The notes: a model not told the origin generated them from the letters alone. DNA of 64,000 bases from Apricaphanius iberus (GCA_028564705.1 JAPXFQ010000184.1:2534501-2598500); one strand, 5' to 3'; numbered from the stretch's first letter, positions 1-12,559 are shown. Translations and numbers: made by a program.

Positions 1-1062
1 TAGCTGAACTTTTGACGGACTTGACGCAGTGCGGCAACCAAACAGAACGTCTCACTGTAGTGACGTTTCCCAATGTCTACGATGTCTAGCCAATCACGAT
101 CCGCTAGTGTTGTAAACAGCCGCCAGAGACAGGCCCGTCCACGTGCTTAGCAAGCTTCAGCTAAAAAATATATATACGTCAAACTACATGCATTGGGAGC
201 ATTGGTTGATGCAGACAAAGTGTGCGATCTGAACGCACCATAAGACTGACACAAAAACTGAACAGATAATTCGTTGTTAGTTGCATTAAAACTCAAACAG
301 GTTTTTCATTGGCTGACCAAAATAAATCCGAAAATAGAACAAAAAGTCTCAAAATAATGACTTAGAAGTGAGCAGATCATGCTCTTGTTGATATCTTTTT
401 ATATTTGTTTAGACATGCCTAATGTTAGTGTTTCGATTGGACTGGAAGGAAAGATAATCCACATGGGAATTTAGCTTCATGAAGGGCATCCATGGACTAA
501 AACTGGCAACTGTTTTAATAAACATTCCTTAACACCCATTGGTGAAAGTTTGCAATTGCATTTAGAACAGGGGAACATACAGAATGATCCTATAAGATGA
601 TGTTATCTTCTTGGAAATAATTTCCTTTCCAAGCACTGTAAACTGCAGTGTTGCATTGTTGAAAGATTCCGCCATTACAGCCAGATGATGGCCTTTAGTG
701 ATCTAGTGGGATTTCTTTGTCAAAGCCAGTAACTTTGTAAGTCATGGGTTGTCTAGTTAAAAAAAAGCCAAAAAGTTACATTTTCTACCTTTCAATGTTA
801 TTTATTTAGTTATTTTGCAAAGTACAAGCAGACACATTTGTGGTGTGGAAGGACCAGTGGCTTTTGAATGCCCTTTTTAATGTTTTTGATACAGCTCAAC
901 AATTCCTACGCTTTCAGACTCAAAACAAAATTTTCTCAGGAAACCTAAGAAAGCCACAGCAGGATTGTCCCACTGCCATATTTCAGCGTGAGGATGGTGT
1001 TTTCAGGAGATGTTTTGGCACATTTTGCATGTATTCATCTAACTTATTTTATATTTATGTAT

Positions 1063-1066
<4 letters not shown>
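1..1066. other. unassigned non-coding DNA
   Basis: AT-rich sequence with no open frame resembling a known protein. The first 160 bases are less AT-rich than the rest, but I recognise no element there. Confidence 0.5.

Positions 1067-1124
<58 letters not shown>
1067..1124. repeat. (TA)n microsatellite
   Basis: About 29 uninterrupted TA dinucleotides. It directly precedes a copy of an unnamed dispersed repeat (1123-1230). Confidence 0.97.
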
Positions 1125-1127
<3 letters not shown>

Positions 1128-1230
1128 AAAATGTTGCTGTTGGTGTTATATAGAATTAATTTGCCCTAAAATTTAACTTGTATCCTGTAGTTAATGTTGG
1201 ACCACGAAGTAAATAGCTTGTTTCTCTATA
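1123..1230 (+). repeat. unnamed dispersed repeat, copy A
   Basis: This stretch is about 80% identical by eye to 60412-60521 in the same orientation. Shared blocks include TATGATAAAATGT, AATTTGCCCTAAAAT, TATCCTG and GGTTTCTCT or its close variant. The family and full boundaries are unknown. Both copies adjoin simple or AT-rich sequence, so this may be the end of a DNA transposon or a SINE. Confidence 0.7.
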
Positions 1231-1269
1231 ATTCCGCCTCCTGCCCCCCCTCCTCCTCTCACAGCACCA

Positions 1270-3789
1270 TGAGCACACCATGAAAAATATATTATGGGCT
1301 CTGAGGTTTGGTTTACTTATTTATTTTTTGTGAAAAACTGAGTCAATAAAGCGTATTTCAGCTGCTAAATCTACCAGGCAATAGACAGAGCCCAGAGATA
1401 CATAGCTGAATTCAGTAAGAAACTCGTTTCCAGCCCAGTATAGAAAAAAGTTGTGGGTGTTGTTTGCACCCATTCACTGAAAATTCTAAGATGCTACATA
1501 TCAATTAATTAACCATAAAATGCTTTCATTAGTATTGGCATATAGCTACTTACCTCTCTGTTCATCAGCGTCTTTGTTGTTTGACCCAGCTGCTGTTCTT
1601 TAGGCATGTTGTATAAAGTCCTGTAATCCATGCAGCCAATGGGCATTTTCACAGAGAAAGTAAAATTCCCACAAAAAAGTGGTTTCAGTTGCTAAAACCA
1701 GAGCAGAAATTAGCTTTGAGAAGGGGGAGGGTGTGTTTGCAATTCTACCAGAGGTAAGTTGTTCTCTCTGCAAGGGCGGTGCAGACACCTCTAGCACTTC
1801 CTTGTTTTCACTTAGTGATGTAAAATACATCAAAATTTGAACACTCGGTCGTTTTCTATGAGAGGGTGGTGCAGCTGCTCAGAGAGCAGGATTAATAAGG
1901 ATTACTCAGACGTGCATGAATTGTGGCCAAAACCACTCCGGCTGAGTTTTTATTGCACTACCACATGGTTGAAAACTCCAACTTGATTTTGCATGATAAA
2001 GGCCCTTTAAATCTAGGTTAGGATCCTGCTTTAAACTGGTCTACAACACAGTCATTTATATGTCTGCTGTGTTCTTAGGTTTTCATGATGCAAATTGTTC
2101 TTTAATGTTCTCTTACAAACCTCTGAGGCCTTCATATAACAGCTGCAATTATATTTAATGCCACACAATCCAAAGTTTAAGGGTATGAAGCCTTTCCTAA
2201 GGTACTGTAGCTGTAAGGATAGAAGAGAAGGTTTACATGATGGTAGAAATGACAATAGCGTGCTTTGGAGATGTGGGCACTGAAATGACAGAAGGCAGAG
2301 CTAAAGATGTCAGGTTCATTAGAAGGTAACAAAATAAGTACACGACATGGACAGCCGGGGCTTAACACTTATAGAGCCCCAAAGGGTGCAGCTGAAAGAA
2401 GAAGAAACTTATTAAATGTTTCAAATAAATTTGGTCTAGATCAGGCTTTTCTAGATAGACCAAAGAGTGGAACTTGAACTTTACTTCACTTTAAGAGTCT
2501 TGTAGCGCTACTTGGGAAATATATGTGCGGCCTTTACAAAATATGTCAGTTTGCCAAGGTTGTACAAACTCTAAGGGATTTAATTATGGCAACAGAGTTA
2601 ATAACCAAAGTAACGGTGAAAAATATGAATGAGGACTATAAAAAAATAACGAGCTGGTTGGGTGTCATCTTATAGAGCTAGAGTGCATACTTTAAATTAA
2701 TATTGGAGTATCACAGGACATAACCCAGTTAAAATATGGAGGGCCAGAATGTGCTACGCAGATCATTAGAGGCCTAGCCCTGAGGTCCAGTGTCTCCAGT
2801 ATTCATGAGGAACTGTGTGGGGCTATTTATGCAAGAATTCTTGCTGAAGACACAACCAAGGAATACATTTCAAAGAGTTTCTCTCTAGAGAACTGTTGTC
2901 TCTTTGAGTTTCTTGGAGAGAAAATGCAGGTTCTAGAGAAAAGTGAATGCTAGACTACTGAGCACACTTGAAACAGACTGCAAATGACCTAAACTCTTTG
3001 ATGACCACACAGCAAAGAGTTGTAGAAAAGAAATAATTACAAGTACATGGAATGCATTTATACATGTTTAAAAAAAATGAAACTTTTTTCACAGATTAGT
3101 AATCCAGTCTTGTTCAGGAATGACAAATGTATTTTCTTTACAAGACTTATCTATTACGTGAGAGGCATTGGCCTGTAAAGTTGTCATACTGTATTAAGGT
3201 CAAATATTCTCTTTTTCGTTTTGCAGAACTTCCATTTTGCCTCTTTGGATTTCTAAAAATATTGGTCTCCACTTATAAATTTTCTGTGGCCCTTGTTGAA
3301 CCACATATGTGTGTAGATTTATTCTGCTTTCAATTGTTAAAATTTGAGCTTGATCCAAACTAATTACCAGTAGTGTTCAGCTGTTCAACTGTTGATAACA
3401 TGTGATTCTGAAAGTTAACAGTGCCATGAATAAAAGATAAATCAAAAAGTAACAATTAAATGGTTACTTTAACAGCTATGTGGCTTAGCTACGTTCACAC
3501 CATATGTAGTCTTGATTTAATAGTCAATCACACAATTAGGATTCTATTTTGAGATATCTGATTGTAGAGCACATGTAGGCGAACATCTCACATGAAAAAA
3601 ATACATTAAAACGAGAAAAAAAACAGTAATCATAACCAATTAGTTTCTGCATTTTATAATAGAAGTTTGGTTAATTAATAAACTTAGCTGTGTGATGGAG
3701 TTCTTTTGAGTTTTTTCTTGGATTACAATAATAGAAAAAATGTCAAATCAAATTTTAAAAAGGCATGTGTTTACAGGAAAGGTGCACAC
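1270..3789. other. unassigned non-coding DNA
   Basis: No gene or recognised mobile element. Stop codons are dense in all frames and the sequence is AT-rich throughout. Confidence 0.5.
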
Positions 3790-3792
3790 TTA

Positions 3793-4806
3793 GGGCCTGA
3801 ATTTGCGGGTGATTTAGTAAGATTGCATGAGCAATTCATATCAGGCGCAAGTAGCACTTTTGAAATGTGGAGTTTGGAGGCGCAAGTAGCACTATTGAAA
3901 TGTGGAGTTTGGAGCCGCTAATGCAAGCTGCACCACCGCTACAGAGAGGAGGAATAATGCGCATGGATTCATGATGCATCTATGGCTCAAAAGAAGGAGG
4001 GAGGGACAACATATGTATCAGTTTTTTGGCTGTTACAGAATTAATTACTATTAGGCTAGAATGTAGTGAATTATGTTTTTCGTTTGTCAGTAAAAAATGT
4101 AATTAATGTGGTGTACATGTGCTGCTCTCTGCTGCATACACAGATAATATTGCAGGGGTTAGACTGATTAAAACTGCAGCATGTCTGAATTTTGTTTTTA
4201 AAATGTCATATATAATGCCAATTATCATTGTGGTATTGTATATGATTACTACATTTTATTAATTGGACTCCAGGAAGGTTAACCACTATGGGGGAAACTA
4301 ATGAGGATCTATAATTCACGGTGTGCCAGTGCGTCTTCACCATGTGGAGACGTGATAAGAGCACAGTGAGTTATGATGCCTCTTTGAGGGAAACATGTAA
4401 ATAGTTATATAACTATCAGGTTAATGGTCCTTAGAGTGTTAATTACTATTAGGTTATACTGTGTGCTAGTGACATTTATAATTTGTCAATAATAAACTTA
4501 TGATGGATGTGGTAGCGCAAAATTAAGACATGCTTTTCATTAATGCTAAAAATAGACGCTAAAATAGCCGGCGCAAACATTGTTATGCTTTGTAATTCAC
4601 AATGCGCCTTCAACACCTACTTATTTGCCTGTTCTCCTCCTAATATTTTGCATGTGCTTACATAAACGCCTAGATTGCATATTCATCAAGGGCAAAAGTG
4701 CTAAATAGATTGCACCCGTCTTGCTGTGGTTTTAACAGCCTGCATCTGGGAGGCTGTGCGGTTTGCACGGATTTTATCAAGCTCAAACCATTGATAAATC
4801 AGGCCC
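3793..4806. mobile_element. non-autonomous DNA transposon (PIF/Harbinger-like MITE), TTA duplication
   Basis: A 1014-bp unit starts with GGGCCTGAATTT and ends with the inverse AAATCAGGCCC, one mismatch over the outer 12 bp. It is flanked by direct TTA trinucleotides at 3790-3792 and 4807-4809. A 3-bp TWA target duplication and GG-starting termini fit PIF/Harbinger elements. There is no transposase frame. Inside is a 35-bp unit repeated twice in tandem (3844-3913). The superfamily is an inference from the duplication length; boundaries are well supported. Confidence 0.7.
3844..3913. repeat. 35-bp tandem duplication inside the MITE
   Basis: Two adjacent 35-base units starting GGCGCAAGTAGCAC differ at one position (TTTTGAAA against TATTGAAA). 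The duplication lies entirely within the 3793-4806 MITE. Confidence 0.9.
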
Positions 4807-4959
4807 TTAGTTTCTTTCAGCAAAATCAATCAAATTATTTTGTTACTATGTATTCATGGTAAAACGATTTTAGCAACAAAAATCAAAGCTGATAATTGTT
4901 TGTTTTTTGGTTTTTTATTTTTTTTCTCTCCCAAAAGCTGGATAACCTTTGATAATACT

Positions 4960-5272
4960 TCGTATACATGTCTATGGTGGCTGCTACCTCCGTACTACCT
5001 CCGGCGCTGATTATTGACGTCATTGACATGAGACAGCGTGTCAGTCACGTAAAAGACGGATTTAAAGCGACATGGCCGTTCACACCTCAGCCGCTTCCAA
5101 AAACATCAGATATGTATCGGATTCAGTAGCACACACTGAAGTGACCTGGGTCGGATTTTAGAAAATCGGATTTGTGCCGTTTAGACCGCCAGAAAAATAT
5201 CAGATATGGGTCGCATAGAGGCAAAAAAGTCGGATTTGATGCGCTTTCACCTGCAGTGTGAACATAGCCTTA
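4960..5272. mobile_element. hAT-type MITE fragment (terminal segment)
   Basis: The segment ends in TGCAGTGTGAACATAGCC and carries repeated CGGATTT / AAATCGGA / AGATATGGGTCG motifs. I recognise this as the end of a widespread fish non-autonomous element whose inverse terminus reads GGCTATGTTCACACTGCA. A distant partial match (GCTACGTTCACAC) lies at 3489-3501, but I could not show that the two are ends of one element. No target duplication was found. Confidence 0.5.
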
Positions 5273-5835
5273 GTTTGTGTGCTATATACTGTAAGTCATC
5301 AGCATCAAATCAGTATCTGTTAGAGAACAGCTATATAATAGTTGTTGAATGTAAAGAAAAGCCACACCACAAAAAAATAAAATAAAAATAGCCACATCAA
5401 AGAATGTATGGCTGCTTTACTTAATTCTTCCTCATGCAGAGGCTAACAAAGTGATGATAAGCATGAATGGGACTGTGGTGCTCAGGAGAATGATTTTGCT
5501 TTGTCTCAACTCTCCTTTACTTTGACTGGTACTGAGAAATGAGGGTCTCCAAGGGAATATATTTCATCATACTTCAGGTTGAGACCATTTGTTGGGCAGG
5601 GAAACAGCTGGATCAGAGTGTGTGAATTTGTCGACAAGAATTGGAGTATGATATGTTCACCTTTTAAACATATGGTTTCAGCCGACATTTGTATGTGGTG
5701 TGTTGCTAAAATGAAAGAGTACAAAGGGCACTGTTGGGCAAGATTAATATAATGTTGAAATGTCTGTCAGTTGAGATTTGATGTGATTAGGTTGCCAGTT
5801 GGTCCTTCCTCAGTTGTACTTATCTACTGCTAATC

Positions 5836-6640
5836 TACAACTGAATACAAATATAAACGCAACACTTTTGTTTTTGCTCCTATTTTTTGAGATTATCTCA
5901 AATATCTGAAACATTTTCTACATAATGAAAATAACCATTTCTCTCAAATATTGTACACAACTCTGTCTAAATATGTGATAGTGAGCACTTTCCTTTATTG
6001 AGATACATTTCCGTCTCACCTCACAGGTGTGCCATATCAAGATGCTGATTGGACAGCATGATTATTGCCCAGGTGTGCCTTAGACTGGCTACAATAAAAG
6101 ACCACTCTGAAACGTTCAGCTTTGCTTTAATGGGTCTGGGGACTCAGAAAACCAGTCAGTGTCTGCTGTGACCACCTTTTGACTCATGCAGTGCTACACA
6201 TCTCTGTCACATAGAAGTGATCAGGTTGTTGATTATGGCCTGTGGAATATAGGTCCACTTTTCTTCAATGGCTGTGCAAAGTTGCTGGATATTGGCAGGA
6301 ACTGGAACACGTTGTTGTATTTACCGATCCAGGGCATCCCAAACATGCTCAATGGGTGACATATTCGGAGAGTATGCTGGTCATGCAAGAACTGGGATGT
6401 TTTCTGCTTCCAAGAAATGTGTACAGATCCTTAATGGGACATGGGGTCATGCATTATCATGCTGTATCATGAGGTATGTTGTTGGATGAATGACACAACA
6501 ATGGGCCTCAGGATCTCATTACGGTATCGCTGGGCATTCAAAATGCCATAAATAAATTGCACTTGTGTTATTTGTCCATAACATACGCCTGCCCATACCA
6601 TACCCCCATTACCACCATGGAGCACTCGATCCACAACAAA
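5836..6640 (-). pseudogene. Tc1/mariner transposon copy, truncated, with transposase C-terminal relic
   Basis: The left edge has the terminus of a fish Tc1 family (TATAAACGCAACACTTTTG after a TA), followed by about 300 bases of long terminal/subterminal repeat including CTCACAGGTGTGCCATATC. From about 6165 the minus strand resembles the 3' half of the transposase gene, running from the region around the second catalytic Asp (HDNA, near 6455) to the C-terminus. The frame is broken by stops, one right after HDNA, and by shifts. The copy stops abruptly near 6640, so the N-terminal DNA-binding domain, the first Asp and the other terminal repeat are missing. It cannot mobilise itself. Confidence 0.85.
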
Positions 6641-8100
6641 CAAATTTGGATGCAGAAAAAACGCTGATTTTCGACCGGAGGTAAAAGTTACTTTAGGATT
6701 TGTGTAAAAATGCTTAGCGGACTACAACTACAGAAGAAGAAGGTGAGTGATGGCCGTAGCCTCCAGAACGAATAAAGTAGTATTAAACACAGAGAAAACC
6801 TCTATAAATCTGACCATGTGGAAAGTAGCAGCTATTTCGGGGGTAAAGCAGTCGGTGGAGTGAGAGCCAGCATGGAGGAGAAGCTCTACAAGCTCTAGGT
6901 GAGTGTTTTACGTGCTATAGCTAGTGCTAACTCCCGTTAGCAAAATTACGTTATATATGCGACTTCTTATTTCTGATTTGTAGGCATTTCAAATGCGAAT
7001 TTTTACAATCAAATAAATCCCAAATCACTAAACAAACACAGTTGAAACAAACATCGTTAGTTATCATTTAAATCGAAGTACAACATATGTGTAATTCAGA
7101 ACTCAAGACAAAGTGGACCAGCAAATAACTTTTATCGCTCCATTGACTTCCATTTATCATTTTTTCGGTTTGGGGACCCATGGGCCGACCAGAAGGGGAA
7201 GAGATTTAGGCTCCGCATGGTCTTATGTGTTTTGGGAAGATGTCTGTGTGTGTATTTGTATTTGTGTGTGGATGTGTGCCTGCGTGTGTCTGTGTGTGTT
7301 TAGGAAATGGGTTTGGGAAGGGAGAATAATTTTTATAAATAAATAAAGTTTGATTGATTGGTTGATTTAAAGATATAGAGCTTTACCTATTAAAGCTTTC
7401 TGAAATTTATAAGAGCAACATTTATAAATGATTAAATTTTTTTATCCAAATCAAGCAAACCTTGTTGTCTTTTACTATAAAATGCTTGTTTAGTTTACCA
7501 AAAAAAACAGTGATACTCAGGGCAAGCATGATAACCATTAAATATCACCGATATTGATTTGACAATACAATGCTGTTGACAAAGACGATGCCTATTTTCT
7601 TGCTCTTATCTGACTTTCTGTTACTATTACCCCAAAGTACTGAACAATTCCAGTAAAGTGGAAATAGAACCATGCAGACAGGTTATGTAAGAATTCTTTC
7701 CAATGGCATTTGCATTTAATGCCTCAGAAGATTATCTTCTCTTAGATAAAAAAACTTGAATCTATTAGTAGTAGTGTATTATATTGTTGATGTGCAATTT
7801 AACACAAAGGATGAGGTTGAGAAAGAAGAGTAATTTTTTGAAAAGGGGTATCATGCAAAAGTAGGTGAACGGACAATTTGTTGATGAGGAACAAAAAGTT
7901 GAAACAGTAATGCAAGAAGGTAAAGGTTTTTTTAAAAGTACTTTTTTATCAAAGGAGTGAACTGAACAATTTCCAAAAATTCTGCAAACTAATGAATAGC
8001 TTTGAATGTGATATTCTTAAAATGGAGTTAACAAAGTTGACTTAGATTCAGGAGCAGGACCACGCCACAAACCCGCTTCCTATGGTCTAATCCATCTTAA
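6641..8100. other. unassigned non-coding DNA
   Basis: No gene recognised. A TG-rich tract lies at about 7230-7310 and is followed by an AATAAATAAAG(TTGAT)n-like tail near 7340-7365. That could be the 3' end of a LINE, but the body is not recognisable. Confidence 0.4.
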
Positions 8101-8110
8101 ACTCCCCGCC

Positions 8111-8170
8111 CCTTTTTTGCTTGGTCCTGCCGACCCGCCCGCCTTTTTTGCTGGGTCCTGCCAACCCGCC
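8111..8170. repeat. 31-bp tandem duplication
   Basis: Two consecutive copies (8111-8139 and 8142-8170) of a pyrimidine-rich unit containing TTTTTTGC and GGTCCTGCC differ at two positions over 29 bases. Confidence 0.85.
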
Positions 8171-8514
8171 TCTTCAACTCCTCCCATTCTTTGCAGCATC
8201 CACCAGGGACAGCTTCTTCGTTCTGCGCTTCAGTTCATTCATTTCTGTTCCACCTCTTCTAACTTCTCTATGGGGGGGGGGGGTTTGAGCAGGCACAGAA
8301 AGATGATTTTCCTGAAGACTGCTCCCCCACCATGAGTCTTCCTTCGGGTCTCCGACGACACCTCTCCCCAAACCATATAATCCTCCATGCCTTCAATAAA
8401 CTGTTCAATTCTGAATCTGTAGCCTTGTTCTTGCTAGTGAATTGTTAATTCTGAAACTGCAGCGTGGTTCTAGCTAGTGAAACAAGTATGATGAATAGAC
8501 TAAGTGAACATATA

Positions 8515-8700
8515 TAACCCTTTTCTAGTCAGAGTGACCGCTCCTAGCGCTTTACACTGGTGCCACATTCACCCATTCACACTCAGAAACGTGCACACAT
8601 TCTTACACCCGGGGCACATCAACATGTGACAGGAGGAAGCTAGAATTGGACCTACTACACTACGATTGCAAGACATTTACTCTACCTAATGAGTCACAGT
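8515..8700. repeat. teleost dispersed repeat (unclassified)
   Basis: The text CCTAGCGCTTTACAC, CCCATTCACACTC and a GAGTCACAG end match the pattern of a common fish interspersed repeat. I cannot name the family. No target duplication or coding capacity was seen. Confidence 0.5.
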
Positions 8701-10010
8701 ATATTGTCATCCATCACCCATGAACCCTCCGCTTACATCCTGTGCTTGGTCAAATGTTTAGACTCTATGTTTTGCAGGGCTGTCTCACTGGAATTGTTTC
8801 TGCTCGTCTTGTGTATCCAAGGAAGCTGCTTATCTGATGTCAACTTCCTGAAATCTCGCCTGTAAACAGACCTCAGGTCCTCTGTCTAAAAACCAGCAGT
8901 TTCACAGGTGGCTTTAGAGAAGTTTCTGAAAGGAAGGGGGAAGAGGCTGGAAAATGAAGAATGAGAGAAAGATGTGAGAAGAGGAGATGAGATGAACTTG
9001 ATGTTTATTTAAGTAAAACTGATTTAATTTTTTAGAATTTGTGCTTCCAGAAGTAGGCTTTATGGGTCACATACAGCATGTAAAAAATAAATAAATCTTA
9101 AGTTACTACTCTCTTTACTCCTCTTATTTCCTACAACTGAAAACCCTGTAATGAAGCGCTTCTGCAACTATGTTTAACGTTATTAAAGCTTCAGCTATAA
9201 TCTCCTTTCCAAGGAAAATAAAACAACAATGCCTCCAGGCCTGCAGAAACCTCACAGCTGGACTTTGAGTAACTCAAGACTACCGAACTCTGTCACTGCT
9301 CTCCTTTACATGTTACATATGCTCCTCAGATGTGCTGCAGACCCCGTGTTAAGGAAAAATCTAGATATGCTAATGTAAAATGAGAAGACATATTTTGGGG
9401 GTGAGAGATTTTAGTCCTGAATGTACTTCAAAATTTTTGGTCCAAGCAACGTCCGTTTTTGGCTGTTATATTCGCATTGAAGCTTTGGTAGAGACCTCAG
9501 TATGACTTCATAGGTTCTTGTGTGATATATTCTACAAAATGTAGCTATGGTTCAATGATTGCACAGTGAAATTTATGTTTCTGCACATAATTGCTTGATT
9601 ACATCTTATTGCAAAAGCACCTTCCAGAAAAATAGCATAATAAAAGCATTTTTCTGTCAAGCTGTTTTATTGTTTTTGGAGCCATGTGCAGGGAGAACAT
9701 TTGAAGGCATATTTTGCATATTTTAAAGTTATGTTTTAATAAGTTATAATCAGTATTAATTCCTTTATCTAATCAAGACAAATGAACAGATAAGGGGAAT
9801 TTAAATCATCAGAGAAGTGCAAGGCTAATAGCTAGTCAGAGTAGTTACAGAGCTTCACATACATACAGTATGTAAAAATCTTGTTTCTAAATTTAACTAT
9901 CTAAAGTCATATTAGAAAATTAGGAAACTCTAGGATCTTCTACCTTTTTCTAACATACTTGGTCATGCTGATAGTGAAAATCTTTTTTAAAACTACTAAA
10001 ATATTTCAGC
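8701..10010. other. unassigned non-coding DNA
   Basis: No recognisable gene, RNA or mobile element. Confidence 0.5.
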
Positions 10011-10016
10011 AGCATC

Positions 10017-10150
10017 ATCCATACATCTATCTCTTTTCTAAACTGCTTAATCCTCAAAGGGTCGCGGGGGGACTGATGCCTTTCTCCTGCTGTCAACAGG
10101 CGAGAGGCAGGGTACACCCTGGACAGTTCGCCAGTCTATCGCAGGGCAAT
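10017..10150 (+). repeat. teleost dispersed repeat, copy 1 (GGGTCGCGGGG family)
   Basis: It shares an ordered set of blocks with 16203-16328: CATCC, TTTCTAAACTGCTTAATCCT, GGGTCGCGGGG, CTGTCAACAGGCGAGAGGC and GGTACACCCTGGACAG. The family is very common in fish genomes; I infer a LINE-derived or composite repeat but do not assign it. Confidence 0.8.
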
Positions 10151-10169
10151 CAAGCAGCATCAATGAAAA

Positions 10170-11663
10170 AATAAAAAATGAGGACAAGCCTTCTGAAATT
10201 TTTATTAAATTGTAATTTTACAAAAGAGTAATATCTGATAAAGAATAAACTAGAGCACCCCTATATTTGTTCCAACTTAAAATAGATAAAACCTACATAT
10301 AGGCATATTGTATACAGTGCACACAATTAGAACATTGTTACTCAGCATTTTGAAGGCAGTGTGCTTCGTCTAAACCTCAGGCATTCCATTTTAAGTACTC
10401 CTGGCTGTAGAAGCAAGACTGAACTCGATAACATGATCAAAAGAGCTGTCTGAGGACTTCAACAAAAACCTGTCTTGCTAGTGTAACAGAGGACTCTAAT
10501 AGAACCTCAAACCAACCATGAAGAATGCAGAGGGAAGTTTATTAAATAGTGACTATTCACAGCATTTTACAAAGAAAGTCCATCCAATCAAATCATACTA
10601 ACAGATTCCAAGTAAAATACAGATCTTCCTTATCCACCAATCTGGTCAAGTTTAGTTTCTTACTTAAATTGGTTAAATCATATTCTGTCCATGTAAGTCA
10701 AGCACACTGGACCAGTTTACCAATCCAAAGCCCCTTTAATAGGAAGGAAACTCTTGCATAACTGGCTCGTCTACAGCCGGGTGCAACTGCACCTATGATC
10801 AGATGATCAGATTAAGCATAACCTGTGGCTTCAGATGTTGCTTGTTAAAAATAGATTTAGCCTACAATTAGTTGATTTTTTATTGTTTTAGAACTGATGA
10901 TGATTTAAGATGGACTTGCATACATGTACAAAGATGTTTGAACAACCAAAACTGTTTGTCACACCCTTTCTGAGACCATTGCAACGTATAATTTATAGTT
11001 TTATGTTATACATATTTTTTGTCCACAGTTTATCACAAGATGCACAGTAGCAACAAGTAGGAGAGCAATAATGCTCAAGGTCAATTCACTATAGTATGAG
11101 AGCTACATTCCAGCATAGATCATATACGCCATAAACAGCTCTAACAAGCCTGCTTGTGTTTCCTTCTATGTGTGTGTGCATACTGTATAGAGTTACTCAC
11201 CCAAAAAAATATAATCTGTAGTACCTCAACTTTCACAGGCAGATGATCCTAGGCACTTGTCCGGCGATGCTCCAAAAAGGAATCCGAGTAGCTTTATTCA
11301 TGGCAGACCAATGAATGGCCAAGTGATTTCAGCCTGTGTGTTCATTTCCTGACCATCAATCCCACAGTCCATTTGGTTCCACATACACCGGTGATTCTAA
11401 CCATGCAACTGGAGAAACCCCAGCATCCTCCTTTTTAAATTACACAATTACCATTCAAGAGGGAATTACAAAGAAAAGCCAGTGATTAGCTGGTATTTCT
11501 ACTTCCACAAAGGCTCAGGGAATTGTTCCTTCTAGCCAGTATATTAAATTTGCATTTAGTCTTTTGTCATGCAATGTACTGACTTCAAACACAGCCATCA
11601 CTAAAGTAAATTAAAACTGGACATACCAAATAATATATTGTTGAAGTTACTAGATTATTTGTG

Positions 11664-11665
<2 letters not shown>
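10170..11665. other. unassigned non-coding DNA
   Basis: No gene or named repeat recognised. Confidence 0.5.

Positions 11666-11706
<41 letters not shown>
11666..11706. repeat. (TA)n microsatellite
   Basis: About 20 TA units. It immediately precedes the first copy of the duplicated LINE segment. Confidence 0.95.
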
Positions 11707-11707
<1 letters not shown>

Positions 11708-11711
<4 letters not shown>

Positions 11712-11813
11712 CTCTTTTAAAGATTTTAAATGATTTTAGACTAAACTATGTTACTAAGAAGGTGACAGTGTTGGCTCTACTGATCTAAGCGCTGCCTTGA
11801 CAGTGACTATTCT
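11708..11813 (+). repeat. duplicated LINE RT segment, upstream copy
   Basis: These bases repeat 11833-11947 almost exactly, starting GAGACTCTTTTAAAG and running through the ..TGTTGGCTCTACTG.. block of the L2 RT. This copy lacks about 18 bp present in the downstream copy (the GACACAGTAGACCACACTATTC region reads GACAGTGACTATTC). A T-tract at about 11813-11832 separates the two. Confidence 0.9.
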
Positions 11814-11832
11814 TTTTTTTTTTTTTTTTTTT

Positions 11833-12550
11833 GAGACTCTTTTAAAGATTTTAAATGATTTTAGACTAAACTATGTTACTAAGAAGGTGACAGTGTTGGC
11901 TCTACTGGATCTAAGCGCTGCCTTTGACACAGTAGACCACACTATTCTTTTAACCTATTTAAAACAGATCGGCCTCTCTGGTGCTGTTCATAAATGGTTC
12001 ACATCATATCTCACAGAAAGGACTTTTTTGGTAAGTTTAGATACCTGTTCCTCTAAGGTCCATAAGATCACATGTGGTGGGCCCCAGGATTCAGTTTTAA
12101 GCCCAGTGCTTTTTTAACCTGTATATGCTCCCTCTTGGCAGTGTCATCAGAAGACATGTAGTTAACTTTCACAGTTATGCTGATGATACACAGTTGTACA
12201 TCTCAATGTCTCCTGATGACACACGGCCAATGGATGCACTTTTTTACTTCATTTTAGACATCAAATCCTGGATGGCAGAAAACCTTTTCCAGCTCAACCA
12301 GGACAAAACTTAGGTTTTGAGGCTCTTTTTTACCAAAACTACAATCATTGTCTTTTAATCCTTATTTACAAGTGAAGAATCTGGGCGTTTATGGTTGACT
12401 CTGAGCTGTCTTTTATTCCACACATTAAAAATATTACTAGAATAGGTTTTGATCACCTTAAGAAGACCACGAGAGTCCTCCCAATTCTCCTTTGGGCCAA
12501 TACGGAGACTCTATTGCATGCTTTTATAGAATTGATTGTTGTGCATTTTT
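11833..12550 (+). pseudogene. L2-type non-LTR retrotransposon reverse transcriptase fragment
   Basis: Translated pieces give the RT core of an L2/CR1-group LINE. Motif LLDLSAAFDTVDHTILL carries the first catalytic Asp, followed by SYLTERTFLV and [14 protein letters not shown] (the usual PQGS motif reads PQDS). After a stop and a frameshift at about 12117-12125 come [25 protein letters not shown], with an intact YADD, and [16 protein letters not shown]. After another stop, VIVDSELS-like and HLKKTTRVLP-like remnants continue to about 12540. It has no endonuclease domain, so it is a broken internal piece. The AT-rich DNA after 12540 may be more of the same element but is not recognisable. Confidence 0.88.
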
Positions 12551-12559
12551 AATTTGATT

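Noticed and set aside
3489..5272. A single hAT element spanning the GCTACGTTCACAC / GTGTGAACATAGC ends
   Set aside because: Only about 13 bases match inversely, the following sequence on the left is unrelated, and a separate TTA-flanked MITE lies between; no 8-bp duplication was found.
8174..8371. 65-residue minus-strand frame with a basic, protein-like stretch (MNELKRRTKKLSL)
   Set aside because: It overlaps a G-run and a tandem duplication, hits a stop soon after, and has no recognised domain or splice context.
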